A stretch of 64,000 nucleotides of DNA, from NCBI GenBank assembly GCA_020631735.1, contig CM036160.1, forward strand, positions 2,464,407 to 2,528,406, given 5' to 3'. Below are positions 34,307 through 47,090 of this stretch, piece after piece; positions within the stretch are counted from its first letter, which is position 1, and each line of letters opens with the position of its first letter. The position numbers and the translations under genes are program-made. The DNA is from Saccharum officinarum. Lineage: Eukaryota > Streptophyta > Magnoliopsida > Poales > Poaceae. The notes under the pieces were generated by a model. The model was given only the letters and a program-made list of their open reading frames with translations, was not told the origin of the DNA and did no database searches.

Positions 34307-36537
34307 CTACTTGTGTTGCTGTGAGCCAGCCGGCCAGCCCTGTGCCTGCAAGCCCTCCCGAACCAAGTCGCTGTCGTGGTAGACGTCACGGAAGGTCTCC
34401 GAGCCATCGCCCCTTTGTCTTGCGATGGACGACCACCGGAGCTCCTTCTTCCAGTCCTCGAACGGCGGGAACCCGCAGTGTTTCTCCCCGAACTCGTCGC
34501 AGCAGTCATAGTCGTCGAAGATGTCATGCGTCAGGCGCTTGGGCATGCCGGCCATCTCCCTGGCGTGGTGGTACTCCTCTGCCGAGCGCAGCATCTCCTC
34601 CGACGACGGCAGCAGCCTCCGGCCGGACAGCACCTGCGCCACCCACCACGCCTGCATCTCGTAGAACCACGGCGCGACCACCCTCTTTGGTATGCCCACG
34701 AATGAGAGCGACGGCGCCAGCGCCGGCGGGAAGATGTGCTCGAACAGCGGGCCGACGCGGTTGTCGTCGACGGTGACCAGACCTCCCGTGTCCAGGAACG
34801 GGAACGAGTAGTTGTACCTTGAGTTCATATATGTGCAAGGAGGATTACATTATTATTGTACTCATCGGTAATGGATTGGAGGAGCTCAAGATGGACCTAT
34901 ACTGCTGGCTGTGCTCGCTCACCCGGTGCAGTAGATGATGGCATCAGCGATAACCGAGGAGCCATCGGCGAACACCACCTGCCCATCCTCGCACAAGCAA
35001 TCGATCTACATAAACCATAGTTTTAAATCTCCCGCTATAACTGCCGCTATAGCCCGCTATAGCTGCCGCTATAGCCCGCTATAGCCTTTTGAGGCAGGGT
35101 GCCGCTATTTGTGTTCATGTACAATTTAGCCGCTATATCCCGCTATAGCCCGATATAGCTCCGCTATTAGCTGTTTTAGAGATATACCGCTAAACACCTT
35201 AGCCCGCTATTTAAAACCTTGACATAAACACAAGCCATGAAGGATTATATGGTTCTCGACCAAATCAGGTTCTAGACATCCTCTAAAAGTACAATATATA
35301 AATCTTTATACTCCCTCTGTCCCAAAAAAAGAGTCATTCTCGCTTTCTAAAAAGTCAGCAACTTTTAACTTTGACTAAATATATTTAACAAAATATTAAT
35401 ATTTATGATACATAATTAGTATCATTAGGTAGATCATTGAATATAATTTCATAATAAACTTATTTTGAATTGCCAAATAATGTTGGAATTGAGTTTTAAG
35501 TTGGATGTATTTAGCTTTGATCTAAATTGATGTAAGTAGTGCTCGGATTCTCTTCGTCATAGGGGATGAAGCTAGATGTTTATTCCTTTATCAAAAAGTA
35601 TATGTATGTATGTTGTTCACGTCTATGATGAATAAGCAGAGACTTGCCTGGACGTGGAGGTGCAGGTTGTGGTGCTTGGACACAGCTTTCCTCATGCCGG
35701 GGAAGATGGAGCCGTCGTCGTCCACGGACTTGACGCTGATGTGCACTTGTCTCGCCACCGTGCCGAGCTCGAGCGCGATGTCCACGCCGCTGGCGTGGCA
35801 TCCCACGACCACCACCACTTGGTCCTCAAAGGAGTCCGGGGTCCGGTACGAGTGGGAATGCAGGTGCCTCCTTCTCCACTTGTCCATACCTATACTAGCA
35901 GCAGTAGCAGCTCAGCTGACCAAGAACACAAATTCAATTCTGTAGCGACAACGACTTAATCGATGAGAAGTCAGAAACTACCGCTGATGGTTGGGTGCCT
36001 TGGCTGGGTGAGTTGGCCTACGGCGACGACGACGGCGTCGAACACCTCCTCCTCGGTGACCACCTCGCCCTCACAGTCACCATGTCTCAAGGACCTCACC
36101 GTCCACCGCGTCACGCCGTCGTCGTCGTGGCCGCGAGGCGCCTCCAGGCCGACGTGCAGGACCTTGGTGTTGAGCCTGACGACGCCCATGAGCTCGAACG
36201 CGTCGCAGAAGTCCCTGATGAACCTCAGGAACTCGGCGTGCCCCGGGTATCGCCGGGCGTCGCCGGTTCTGTCGCTGCTGGGGTAAAAGGGGAAGTCGGA
36301 GAAGTCCATACTCTCCCTGGGCGTGTTGAGCCGGAGAGAGGCGTAGATGCTGCTGTGTACGCCGGCCACGCCGAGGGGGTCGCTGGCGTCGGTCCTCGCG
36401 TCGTACAGCCACTGGCCGCCGACACCATCGCTCTGCTCCATGACCGTCACGTCGTGGCCCTCCCGGCGCAGCTCGCGGGCGGATACCAGCCCCGACATGC
36501 CGGCGCCGACCACGCACACCTTCTTGGACGACGGCAT
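34307..36537 (-). CDS. FMO-2: flavin-containing monooxygenase, GS-OX-like, intact
   Basis: Four exons on the minus strand (36537-35982, 35889-35648, 35005-34923, 34817-34307) sum to 1392 nt, exactly 464 codons, giving 463 residues, a normal plant FMO length. Visible parts are the FAD-binding GAGMSG (residues 11-16) with E34 ending the second strand, an HSHSYR segment (196-201) where the FMO-identifying sequence lies, an NADPH-binding GCHASG (215-220) and the CTGY motif (292-295). Intron 2 has a GC donor (CAG|GCAAGT) and its acceptor is directly abutted by a MITE. The family uses FAD, NADPH and O2 to oxygenate S or N atoms. The Brassicaceae glucosinolate substrates are absent from grasses, so the substrate is unknown. 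It is the only copy here without a coding lesion. The start aligns with FMO-1 and FMO-3. Confidence 0.93.
35016..35221. mobile_element. hAT-type MITE at the 3' splice site of FMO-2 intron 2
   Basis: The ends are CATAGTTTTAAAT and, inverted, CAAGGTTTTAAAT. The flanking 8-mers acataaac (35008-35015 and 35222-35229) are identical, as for hAT elements. The interior is made of repeated CCGCTATAGC words. On the gene strand its near edge lies 10 nt from the exon 3 start, so it now supplies the branch-point and polypyrimidine region. Confidence 0.8.
35311..35600. mobile_element. Truncated Stowaway-like MITE in FMO-2 intron 2
   Basis: It starts with TA|CTCCCTCTGTCCCAAAA, the standard grass Stowaway terminus, followed by AT-rich sequence of the usual type. 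The matching opposite terminus is not visible before exon 2, so only one end is supported and the right border is approximate. Confidence 0.5.
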
Positions 36538-37311
36538 CTCTTCTCGGCGCCGATGAACCTGCAGACACGCTGCTCGTCTGATATAATATTGGCTGGTTGC
36601 AAGTCCTGATCACTTCAACTGCCCCTACTATCATCTACTGGCCGGCCTCCAATTCCTGGCGTGTTGATTGTCGTTAATACGTGTGCTGATGCAGATGTGC
36701 TTGTCCTCCACACAGTCACACACATGTATATAACTTTAATATAAACCTTGTGAGGAGCATGCACTACTACATGATTGCAACGCTGATCTCACGTCTGCTT
36801 TACCATTTTATATTGCCTGAGGACGAGCAAAAAACTAACATGTATGGATATATATGTTGGCGTGATTTAGCGTACGTAACCCTTTTATCCTGCACTAACA
36901 AACATGTTCATGTGTTGCAACAGGACATACAATTTGTAGCACAGTCACTTGGACGACAGGATGACTTATGCATGGCTCGGAGATTTAAACAAGCATGATG
37001 CATATGTTCCGGTACATCTTGGAATCAAACTTCATAATGTGCCAAGGTACATGATGTTCTAACTAGTATGGCTACGAGATCTTTAAAGATTTATCAACAA
37101 CTACATCATGTGTTCAAAATTGTTTTGGGACCAGCACATCATATCTGAACACTTTGTTCTAACTCATAGCTCACCTTAATTGTTCTGACTGTCAGAATCT
37201 TTAGCTATGTATCATAGTTATATAGAGGCAGATAATGGAGTCATCAATAGAGTGGTATCATCTCAATGAACTTGTCTTGTTTTCAATAAAAATTTTCCTT
37301 TTGTCTAGAGA
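36538..37311. other. Upstream region of FMO-2 and intergenic sequence
   Basis: The first 100 bp (CCTGCAGACACGC...CTGCTCGTCTGATAT...) are shared with the upstream region of FMO-3 and partly FMO-1, so the promoter-proximal region was duplicated with the genes. Beyond about 36640 it is AT-rich with no gene visible. Confidence 0.6.
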
Positions 37312-37440
37312 AGCTTTTTTTTTTTACGAACAGGTGTGTTCTTTTATTGATATAACAGAAGAAATTAAATATAAGATTATAACCCTAGGAGTTCAGAACC
37401 AAACAACAAAAAGAAACTAAAAACAGATAAAAGGTACAAC
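37312..37440 (-). mobile_element. Possible short LINE 3' remnant
   Basis: A T-run (37315-37327) is followed by ACGAACAGG...TTTATTGATAT, resembling the minus-strand 3' ends of the LINEs in this window. No coding domain is present, so the call rests on the tail alone. Confidence 0.35.
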
Positions 37441-38234
37441 GTGGGGGGTGTGCGAGTCATCACCTCTAGTTGGTGTCTTGGTGGGTCGCGCATTCCAGGA
37501 ACGCATGACCCGTCTTCAACCTCGCGTCCGCCTCCTCTCCCGCCCCTTTCTCCGTCCTCGTGCCCCTCCTCCGCCGCCCCTTCCCTCGCTGTCGAGCACC
37601 CGCGCTCGTCGTCGACCCTGCCTTCCTCCTTGTCCTTGCCCTGGCGGCTCGCTAGGGTCCGCCGGAGTTCCGGCGAAACCTAGTGCGCCCACGGTGGCCG
37701 CCTTCTTCCCCTCCCCCCTCCCGCAATTGTGAGCTCCCACCACAGCGACCTCCCTCCGGCCATGGCGCCCCCGCCCCTCCCTGGCCCGGCTGCCTCCACC
37801 GCCGCCAGGGACCCAAACCACCCGGCCTCCTTCCCCACCGCCTAGACGACCTGCCCTTCCCAGGGCACCTTCCTTCTAAGCCTGCCAGAGAGTTGGCTTC
37901 TTCTCCCTCTCTAGCGACCTCCTCCTTGCCATCTCCGACGAGCTCCTCAACGGAATCCTAGGCGGCTTCTCTTCTCCCTCTCCGGTGCGGGAATGGGTGC
38001 AGCATGGGGGCACGCGCGGGCGCGGGCTTGTGGGAGAGGGAAAGGGAAAGAGAGAGGGTCGCATCGCCCGCGTGGAGCGTGACGATCGTGTGTTTGGTTT
38101 TGCGAATAAAAAAAAAGCTCATCCATCAAGGTAGGGACCCCTGCAATTTATTGCATTTTTCACCATTATTTATAGATTTATTATGGAAACTTTTAAAACA
38201 AACCCTATCGTATTCGTACGTATCACATTTTCTG
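37441..38234. other. GC-rich unassigned sequence downstream of FMO-3
   Basis: A strongly C-rich tract (about 37500-37980) with Pro/Ser/Arg-rich frames on both strands and no recognisable domain. It may be a captured 5' part of a gene or transposon interior. I cannot decide. Confidence 0.4.
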
Positions 38235-39739
38235 CTACTTGTGTTGCTGTGAGCCAGCCGGCCAGCCCTGTGCTTGCAAGCCCTTCCGAACCAAGTCGCT
38301 GTCGTGGTAGACGTCACGGAAGCTCTCCGAGTAATCACCCCTTTGTCTTGCGATGGACGACCACCGGAGCTCCTTCTTCCAGTCCTCCAGCCTTGGGAAC
38401 CCGCAGTGCTTCTCCCCGAACTCGTCGCAGCAGTCATAGTCGTCGAAGAATTCATGCGTCAGGCGCTTGGTCATGCCGGCCATCTCCCTGGCGCGGTGGT
38501 ACTCCTCGGCCGAGCGCATCATCTCCTCCGACGACGGCAGCGTCCTCCGGCCGGACAGCACCTGCGCCACCCACCTCGCCTGCGTCTCGTAGAACGGCGG
38601 CACCACCACCCTCTTTGGTATGCCCACGAAGGAGAGCGACGGCGCCAGCGCTGGCGGGAACGTGTGCTCGTACAGCGGGCCGACGCGGTTGTCGTCGACG
38701 GTGACCAGACCTCCCGTGTCCAGGAACGGGAACGAGTAGTCGTACCCAGTGCAGTAGATGATGGAGTCGGCGACGACACACGATCGAGCCGTCGGCGAAC
38801 CTTACCTGCCCATCCTCGCACAAGCACTCGACCTGGAGGTGCAGGTGCAGGTTGTGGTGCCTGGACACAGCTTTCCTCATGCCTGGGAAGAAGGCGCCGT
38901 CATCATCCACGGACTTGACGCTGATGTGCACGTCTCTCGCCACCGTGCAGAGCTCCAGCTCAATGTCCACGCCGCTCGATTGGCATCCGACGAGGCGACG
39001 ACCACCACCACTTGGTCCTGGAACGAGTCCGGGGCCCGGTACGAGTGGGAGTGCAGCTGCCTTCTGCTCCACTTGTCCATGCCTATACTAGCAGCTCAGT
39101 TGACCAAGAACACAAATTCAGATCTCAATTAGTGTACTTCTTGGCATGTAATGATTGTTCAGAACCTACCGTTGATTGTAGGGATCCATGGCTGGGTGAA
39201 TTGGCCGACGGCGACGACGACGGCGTCGAACGTCTCCTCCGTGGTGACCACCTCTTCCCCACGGTCACCACGTCTCGACGTGCACCTCACTGTCCACCGC
39301 GTGACGCCGCCGTCGTCGTGGCCGCGCGGCGCCAACAGGCCGACGTGCAGGACCTTGGTGTTGAGCCTGACGGCGTCCATGAGCCCGAACGCTTCGCAGA
39401 AGCCCCTGATGTACCTCAGGAACTCGGCGTGCCCCGGGTACCGCCGCGCGTCGCCGCCGGTGCCGCCGTCGGTGCTGGGGTAGACGAAGGGGAAGTCGGA
39501 GAAACCCATACTCTCCCTGGGCGTGTTCAGCCGGAGAGAGGAGTAGACGCTGCTGTGTGCCCGGCCACGCCGAGGGGGTCGCCGGCGTCGGTCCTCGGGT
39601 CGTACAGCCACTGCCCACCGACGCCGCTGCTCTGCTCCATCACCGTCACGTCGTGGCCCTCCCGGCGCAGCTCGCGGGCGGAGACCAGCCCGGAGACGCC
39701 GGCGCCCACCACGCACACCTTCTTGGACGACGACGCCAT
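38235..39739 (-). pseudogene. FMO-3: flavin-containing monooxygenase pseudogene with one intron
   Basis: Exon 1 (39739-39170) starts with MASSSKKVCVVGAG and has a 1 bp deletion near 39558, about 60 codons in. Intron 1 (39169-39083) is GT-AG. The second exon runs 39082-38235 without interruption at the positions where FMO-2 has introns 2 and 3 (CTCCAG|GTCGAG and ACTGGG|TACGAC are continuous). Compared with the other copies it has 8 extra bases near 38995 and 4 extra near 38790, both frame-breaking. The C-terminal region through WPAGSQQHK is otherwise conserved and nearly identical to FMO-2, so the two are close duplicates. Confidence 0.92.
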
Positions 39740-39893
39740 CTCGCCTCGCCGTCGAGCCGATGGACCTGCAGACACGCACGCTGCTCGTCTGATATTGGTT
39801 GGCTGCAATTGCAAGTCCTAGTCACGGATTGCCGTCTCTGTTTTCAATTTTGAATTTTCTATTCACTTCAACTGCTCCCACTCTGCAAGTCAG

Positions 39894-39985
39894 TAGCTCG
39901 TCAATATATAATGTCGTCAATAGGCAATAGCTCGTCAATATATAATGTCGTCCATATATGAGCTCGTCAATATATAATATCGCCA
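39894..39985. repeat. Three tandem copies of a 32-34 bp unit upstream of FMO-3
   Basis: TAGCTCGTCAATATATAATG-type units begin at 39894, 39928 and 39959 (the third is GAGCTCGTCAATATATAATA). They lie 155-250 bp upstream of the FMO-3 start codon. Confidence 0.85.
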
Positions 39986-40589
39986 AAATGTAATTTAACA
40001 TTGTCGATATAGGTATCTTATGCTGGGTATGTGCAAACAAAAGTAGGCAGATGATGATACAAAGAGCTCTGGATCACTGTTTCACAAATTGCACGGATCA
40101 TAGTACCTCTAGCTCGTTGAAAGCCGAAATGGAACGAATTGATTGATGTGGCTCGTTTCCGAGGTTTTACCGTTTTTTAGAGGGCAAATGGAGATCGAAA
40201 CTGCAAATATAGAAATGATAGTAGTTTCTACCTGACCATTTTAATGACTTCAGCAATTTTGTGTTATTTGAACCTCATCAGTTTACATGTGTGTGTGAAC
40301 TTGCATGAGCAGTAAAGTATGCTTGTGTTAGTTAAAAAACAGTAAAGCATGTTTGAAGAGTACTTGACTTATCATTCCTATTTATGATGTCGTATTACAT
40401 TTTTTTTACTATGCATTATCGATTATAGGTCTATATCGCAATATCCTAATATCGGTTCCGTATATGTTTCCGGCAATATCATTATCGATTTCGTTTCCAT
40501 GAAAAAAATATGAAAATAAAAATAACTTATACATCTTTGGCTTTTTTTCCGATCGTCTTTCATATCCTAGAGACAACAAAACTAAAGAA
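39986..40589. other. Intergenic sequence, no gene recognised
   Basis: AT-rich sequence between the FMO-3 promoter repeat and the LINE. Nothing coding or structured can be supported. Confidence 0.5.
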
Positions 40590-40716
40590 AAAGCGCAATG
40601 GCCACCTTTAATGCCGCGTTGGACTTCCACCATGCTCTCCCTCTCCACCGTACTCTCCCTCTCCATCATGCTCCTCCACCCTAGGCTCTCCCCCTCGACG
40701 TCTTCGTTCCCTGATC

Positions 40717-43113
40717 ATGGCGCCTGCTGCTGATCCTCCTGCTGGCGATGGCTGGTCTCTCGGATCTATGCTTTGATCCAGGAGCCGATTTTGCTAGAAT
40801 CGTGTCTCAACGTTTTAGATGTTCGGTGAGTTCAAAACCTCTCCTCTCCTCTTCGGCGTTCCACCTCGTCGCAAGTTTTGGTCGCTCAACAATCCGACTC
40901 AATGAGGATTCAGTTGGTTTGATCCTTCAATCTTGCCTTGGTGGCATTGCAAAAGATTTCAATGTTTTCCATCTATCTGGTTGGATGTTCAGTTTCTCGA
41001 TTTCGTGCAAGCATGTCGGTTTTATGGTTCGTAATCTTAAAAGCTTTGCTTGAAAATCCTTTGCCATATTTTTCTTTCTTTGGAGTGATGGTGGTCCAAA
41101 TTGGCGTAAAGAATATGCATTGTGGTGAAAGAGGAAGAGGCTCAATGGACAACCGTGGGCTCCAAAAAAAGCCCCTCCTTTTCTCTTGGCTATCAATTCC
41201 AAAGATTCAAATTTCAAACACAAGGACAACCCTGGCCCAAATAACTCTTCCCCAGTGTCGGCCCAATGTCTCAAATGTTTGGGCTTTGGCCACTTAAGGA
41301 AAGATTGCCGTGGATCAATTATGTGCAGGACTTGCTATAATTATGGTCATTCCTCTCACTCTTGCCTTTCTAAGGCCCGGCTTCATCGGCTTTACCGGCC
41401 CATTCATCGCTCGGAAGATGGAAAGCAATGCTCGTCGAATATATTCAGAGACGCCGTCTTCCTTTGAATCCCTCCCCTCCTAGTCCCTAGCTACAGTGGA
41501 AAACCCACCTCGTCTCCTCTGATGGCCAACTTCTCGGTCGACCCACGCCCCTTCGTGCCGGCTAGGTACTTGCTGGAGGACCCCCCCCCATCAGGCTGCC
41601 TCTGCGACATGAAGTGTTTGTCACTGGTTGCTACTCTCCTTTCAATGAGGACCTCGCCATCATCAAACTCGAGCCGCCGGTGCACAAGGACGACTCCGGC
41701 CTCCTATCCAAAGAGCTCAGGATCTTCTTCGGAGAGGTACATGAGGTGCGTGTTGCTAAATTCCAGCAGTGTCCTTTGGGAGATGCCTATGTTCGCTTTG
41801 GTAGCCCGCTTGAGAGGGAGAAGTTCTTGGGGCCAATTTTTCGCTTTGGTAACTATAGGATGACTGTTGTGAAGCATGATGAGGGGATCAATGCCAGATC
41901 TTTTAAGCTAGATAGAGAGGCTTAGGTTATGCTGTTAGGGTTCCCTAAAGACCTACGTACTACACTGATTGTTGCCAAGTCAGTCTCTACTTTTGGAATC
42001 ATGGTTCATTGGCATGCAAATCCTAGTCTAGCTCATGTTGTGGTACAAGTTTACCTTAACGATGAGAAGAAAATTCTAGATTCAGTGAAGATCAATGTAG
42101 GTGTACCCATCAAAGGAAAATCATGGACTGTTCCTTGCTTTATGTTGAAGAAGAAGTCTATGCAGGAAATGCAAGATGAAGCTTTTTATGACACTGGGCC
42201 TCTGCATCCCACCCTAGCTGAAGCACCATGCTGGATGGGCCCAATTTCACAAGTTGCCTCAAGTGCAAGCCCAGCAAATTCCAATGCTGGTGGCTCAAAC
42301 ATGGTGGTGGACGATCAGGGTAGAGCTCATGATGTCTAGTTTGCTCCTGTTGCCCATGTTGCTCCTACAGTTGTTGTGGATGGTATTGTTGGGATGAATG
42401 TTGAGATCTCCCAGGAGTTTGTCAATCCCTTCAGTGACAGGTATGAACCAGCTGCTGATGATAGTGTTGTGCTGCCCCCTGCTCCAACGGTGAAATCTAT
42501 GGTGGTGAGAGGCTTGTTTCCTAGTCAGCCTATTGAAGAAGGCACCTCTACTGCTATCATGTTCCCTGGCCCTCATCCGGTTCTCATTAGTTAATCTCCC
42601 TAAGGTACTACTGGCTTATATACCCAAACATGTCCTTGCCAATTCTTTTAGACACCTATCGCCTTTGGACATTGATTCTAATACCTACATTCTGGCATAC
42701 TTCGTTGACTTCCTAACCTTGGCCTTGTTGGCCTTTCTTCTTCCTGATCAGACCAAGGAACCAACTCCAAGTCTCAAGGAGCTAGATGAGCTGGATGATG
42801 AGGAAATCATGGAGATCTCTACTGATCAGTTTACTTCTAGAAAGAAAAAGGTTGTCAAGGTGAAGGAACAGATGGATGATAGATACCTATGACGCAGCAA
42901 GAGGAACACAGCAAAGCTCGGTGGCTACAAGAGCCCCCTGAAGCCTATTTTGGAGCTCGTCCCTCTCACCATGATCCCTGCACCGATACAGAGTCCTACA
43001 CCTGCTCCTCACCTGACCAGGAGATCATGGAAGGGATCACCACAGGCTTTCTTCAGATACATCCTAGTGATGTGTTAGTTGTCATCCTGAAAAAGGATAT
43101 CAATGATCATTAG
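40717..43113 (+). pseudogene. LINE ORF1 pseudogene
   Basis: An ATG near 40717 begins an Ala/Pro-rich leader. A double zinc knuckle, CLKCLGFGHLRKDC and CRTCYNYGHSSHSC, lies at about 41262-41370. The segment 41614-42339 contains a conserved region (FNEDLAIIKLEPP, GDAYVRFGS, LDREA) with one in-frame TAG at 41923-41925, and an acidic Lys-rich C-terminal part lies at 42750-42890. Several frameshifts separate these pieces. The protein would bind LINE RNA. Confidence 0.75.
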
Positions 43114-43500
43114 ACTCTTAAGTTATGTAATAGCATCACCGGCTGGTTGGGTGTTGCTTCTTTTGTGTCTAGGAACTGCTAAGTCTAAGAATGCATGCTA
43201 CTTTTTATATCGGCCTACGTGCTGGTCCATAAATAATATACTTAGTTGTTGGAATATATGCACATTTGTTGAACCTGGTGATCAGTTGATGCTTATTATG
43301 ATATTATGCTACTTTATCTATCTCTGTTGTGATACATCTTTTTTCCCTTCCTGTACTTATGTGTCTCCTACTAGCTTCTGCTGGTTTACTTCATTCTGCT
43401 GCCGTGACACCCCTGCTTCTGTGAAGAGCCTTGAGATTGCTTACTCTACTAACCCCTGGTGGGCTAGTACTTTTGCTTTACACTCATAGCTTTTCCAATG

Positions 43501-46500
43501 AGTAACAACAGGAACTTTAATATCCTAGTGTAGAATATAAGGGGCATCAATTCAAAGGAAAAATGGGATGCAATCAAAACCAAGATCAATGAAAGCCTTG
43601 TCACATTCTCTGCTTGCAGGAGACTAAAAGGGAACATTTTGACTCTTTCTATCTCAAGAAATTTTATCCAAGTCATTTGAATAATTTTGCTTACTTTCCC
43701 TCGGTGGGTGCTTCTGGTGGTATTATCACTATTTGGAACAACTCAGTTTACATGGGTGAGATCATTCAGTGCAATGCTTATTGTGTCACTATAAAATTTA
43801 TCAATAATTTTGATAACAGTTGTTTCTTCCTAAGTAATGTCTATGGACCTTCAAATGCCACTAGAAAATTAGCATTCATAACCTAGTTCCTAAACCTGGA
43901 CTACAACAACTTTGATGAATGGATCATTACTGGAGATTTTAATCTATATAGATCTACAGAAGACAGAAACAAGCAAGGAGGGGATCCAAGAGATATGAGT
44001 TTATTAAATAACTTCATTTCAGACATGGAACTGGTTGATATACCCTTCAGTGGCAGAACTTATACATGGAGTAACATGCAAATTGACCACCTGTTAATCA
44101 AATTGGATTGGGTTTTCTGCAATGCTAGTTGGAGCTACCATTACCCCTCTACAACAGTACAACCCCCTCCAAACCCATATCTGACCATGTTCCCTTTGTA
44201 GTCAGTGTTGGTAGTACCATCCCTAAGGCTACCACCTTTAGATTTGAAAACTACTGGACTGATCATGCAGACTTTTTGAAAGTGGTTGATTTACATTGGA
44301 ACAGTATAGCTTTCTTTTCCAATGTAACTAGAACTCTAAATGCTAAATTCAAGCAAACAAGGCTGGGGGTAAAGCAGTGGAGAAAAGGTTTTTAGAATTT
44401 CAATAAACTCTTACACAACAGTGACTGGGTGTTGCTTCTCCTTGATGGCCTTGAAGAGCAACGACCTTTATCCAACCTGGAATCAGCTTTCAGGGGTCTA
44501 GTTAAATCACACATTGCAAAGTTACTTGAAGAAAAAAGAATTTATTGGAAGCAACGCAACATTGTCAGATGGGTCAAGTTAGGGGATGAGAACACTAGTT
44601 TTTTCTAAGCCATGGCATCCATCTCACACAGGAGAAATAAAATTGCCAGTTTGAGCATTCCAGGTAACATTTTAGTAACCAACCATGCACATAAGGCAGA
44701 CATTCTTTGGGAAGCTTTTAAAAGTAGGCTAGGGGTCAGTGACTTTTGTAGCATCTGCTATGATCTTTCCTCTCTGCTCTGAAGGCATCACCTTGATCAT
44801 CTAGCAAATGAATTCAGTGCTGAGGAGGTAAAAACAGTGATTTCTAAACTGCCCTTCAACCATGCTCCTGGACCTGATGGTTTCAATGGTAAATTCATCA
44901 AAAAATGCTGGCCCACTATCAAACCTGACTTTTAAAAGTTGTTCAATGATTTCTTCAACAATACCATTGACCTTACAAGCATCAACTCCTCCCACATTGC
45001 CCTCATCCCCAAGAAGAATAACCCTAAAACAGTGGATGTCTACAGACCTATATCCCTTCTCAACTATTCTATCAAGAGCATTACCAAACTTCTCTCATCA
45101 AAGCTACAAAATGTCATTCTTAATCTAGTGCATGCTAATCAATATGGTTTCATTAGGGGCAGGACTATACAGGATTGTCTGGCCTAGGCCTTTTAATTTC
45201 TACATTTGTGCCATCACTCCAAGAAGAAAATTGTGATCCTTAAACTAGATTTTGAAAACGTCTTTGACAAAATTGAACACCAAGTGATTATTGAGGTCCT
45301 TAAATATAAAGGTTTTTCCTGATAAATGGATAAAATGGATTGAAGCCATCTTAAAATCTGGCACTTCTTCTGTTTTGCTAAATGGAATTTCTGATAAACC
45401 CTTCCCTTGCAAGAGAGGTGTGAGACAAGGTGATCCCCTCTCCCCTCCTTTTTTTGTCCTGGTAGCAGATTTACTTCAATCAATCATCAATAGAGTTTGG
45501 AATTCTGGTATACCGAGACACCCTATCTCTAATGATTTTGAAGAACAATTTCGTATTGTGCAGTATGCAGATGACACGTTGTTAATTTTTGCCTGGTGAT
45601 GCAATGCAATTATTCACTCTGAAAGGTCTACTCAAGTCCTTTTTAGATTCTACAGGGCTACATGTTAATTTCCAAAAAAGCTACCTGGTCCCTATTAATG
45701 TGTTAGGTGAAAGAACCCATCATCTTGCCCAGACTTTTGGGTGTGCAGTAGGCAGTGTGCCCTTCACCTACCTAGGTGTGCTCCTAGGTACTACCAGACC
45801 AGCAGTACAAGATTTCAACCCTCTGATATAAAAAATGGAAAGAAGACTTTCTGGGGTTAGCAAATTCTTGTCATATCAAGGAAGGTTGACTTTGGTAAAC
45901 TCTGTTTTCTCTACCCTCCCTACTTTTTATATGTGCAGCCTTTTAATCCCTCCTATAGTCATACAATAAATTGACAAGTTCAGAAAACATTGCTTGTGGA
46001 GTAAGGGAGACATTAACAGGAGAGGAACTTGTCTGGCTGCTTGGGACCCAGCCTGCAGAACCAAAAAGGAAGGTGGCCTTGGCATCATCAATATGAAAAA
46101 TCAAAACATAGCTTTTCTCATGAAATTCCTAGACAAGTTCTACAATCATGCAGATATTTCTTGGGTCAAGCTGACCTGGATGAAGTTGTACTCTAATGAC
46201 AACACCCCCATATGCTAGAAACCCTAGTGGATCTTTCTAGTGGAAAGACATTATAAAATTATTTGGTAAATTCAAAGCTTTTGCGGTCTACCATGTCAAC
46301 TCTGGTGCTTCTATTTTCTTGTGGAATGATAATTGGATAGGGCAATCCCTGCTCACCCCACTTGTTCTCCTTCACCAGAAAGCTGAAGTGCTCTGTTAAA
46401 TTCTTTGTTGATAACGAACCCCAACATAGTGTTTTTCTTCCTGTCTCTCCTCAAGCCTCAGATCAGTTCAATGCTTTACAACAGACTGTTTCCAACAGTG

Positions 46501-47090
46501 ATAGGAACTACACTCTGAATGATAATTGGACATATAGCTGGGGCTCTAGCTACTCATCAACGAAAGCTTATAAATCTCTCCAAGGAACTATAGAGGCTTC
46601 CCCACTCTTCTCTTGGATCTAGAAACCAGAAACCAGGTAACCTGGGCAAACATAAGTTTTTTGCTTGGCTTTTAATCAAAGACAGACTAAACACTAGAAA
46701 CCTCTTGAGAAGGAAAAACATGTTCTTAGAAGATTACACATGTGTCTTATGCAGCACCAATACTGAAGAATCCAGTTTCCATCTCTTTTTTGAGTGTCCC
46801 TTTAGCTCTGATTGCTAGCACTCGATTGGCATTCACTGGGAACTATCTATGCAACCTTTGGACATGATCATACATGCTAGAACAACCTTTGGCAATCATA
46901 TTTTCAGAGAGATTTTCATCTCTTCTTGTTGGATGATTTGGAATGCTCCGAATGGGATCATCTTTGACAACAGCCTGTTCGCTTGCTGACTGGAAAGCCG
47001 CGCTCAAGGAGGAACTTGGCTTGGTGTGCATCAAGGCCAAGACAAACATCTCAGAGCCCCTTGATTTGTGGAGAGAGAACCATTTGTAAA
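43501..47090 (+). pseudogene. LINE ORF2 pseudogene (endonuclease, reverse transcriptase, zf-RVT)
   Basis: Recognisable pieces in order: endonuclease (43520-44200, GDFNLYRSTEDRNKQGG, LDWVFCN), reverse transcriptase (44870-45600, IPKKNNP, YRPISLL, LDFENVFDKIEH, KRGVRQGDPLSP and QYADDTLL) and zf-RVT (46500-46830, CVLCSTNTEES...F.ECPF). Stops interrupt it repeatedly, including a TAG replacing a Trp codon at about 45186, and several frameshifts occur. It is inactive. Confidence 0.85.

Noticed and set aside
39894..39985. CRISPR-like array
   Set aside because: The three units are contiguous with only a few variable bases between them, and the genome is eukaryotic.
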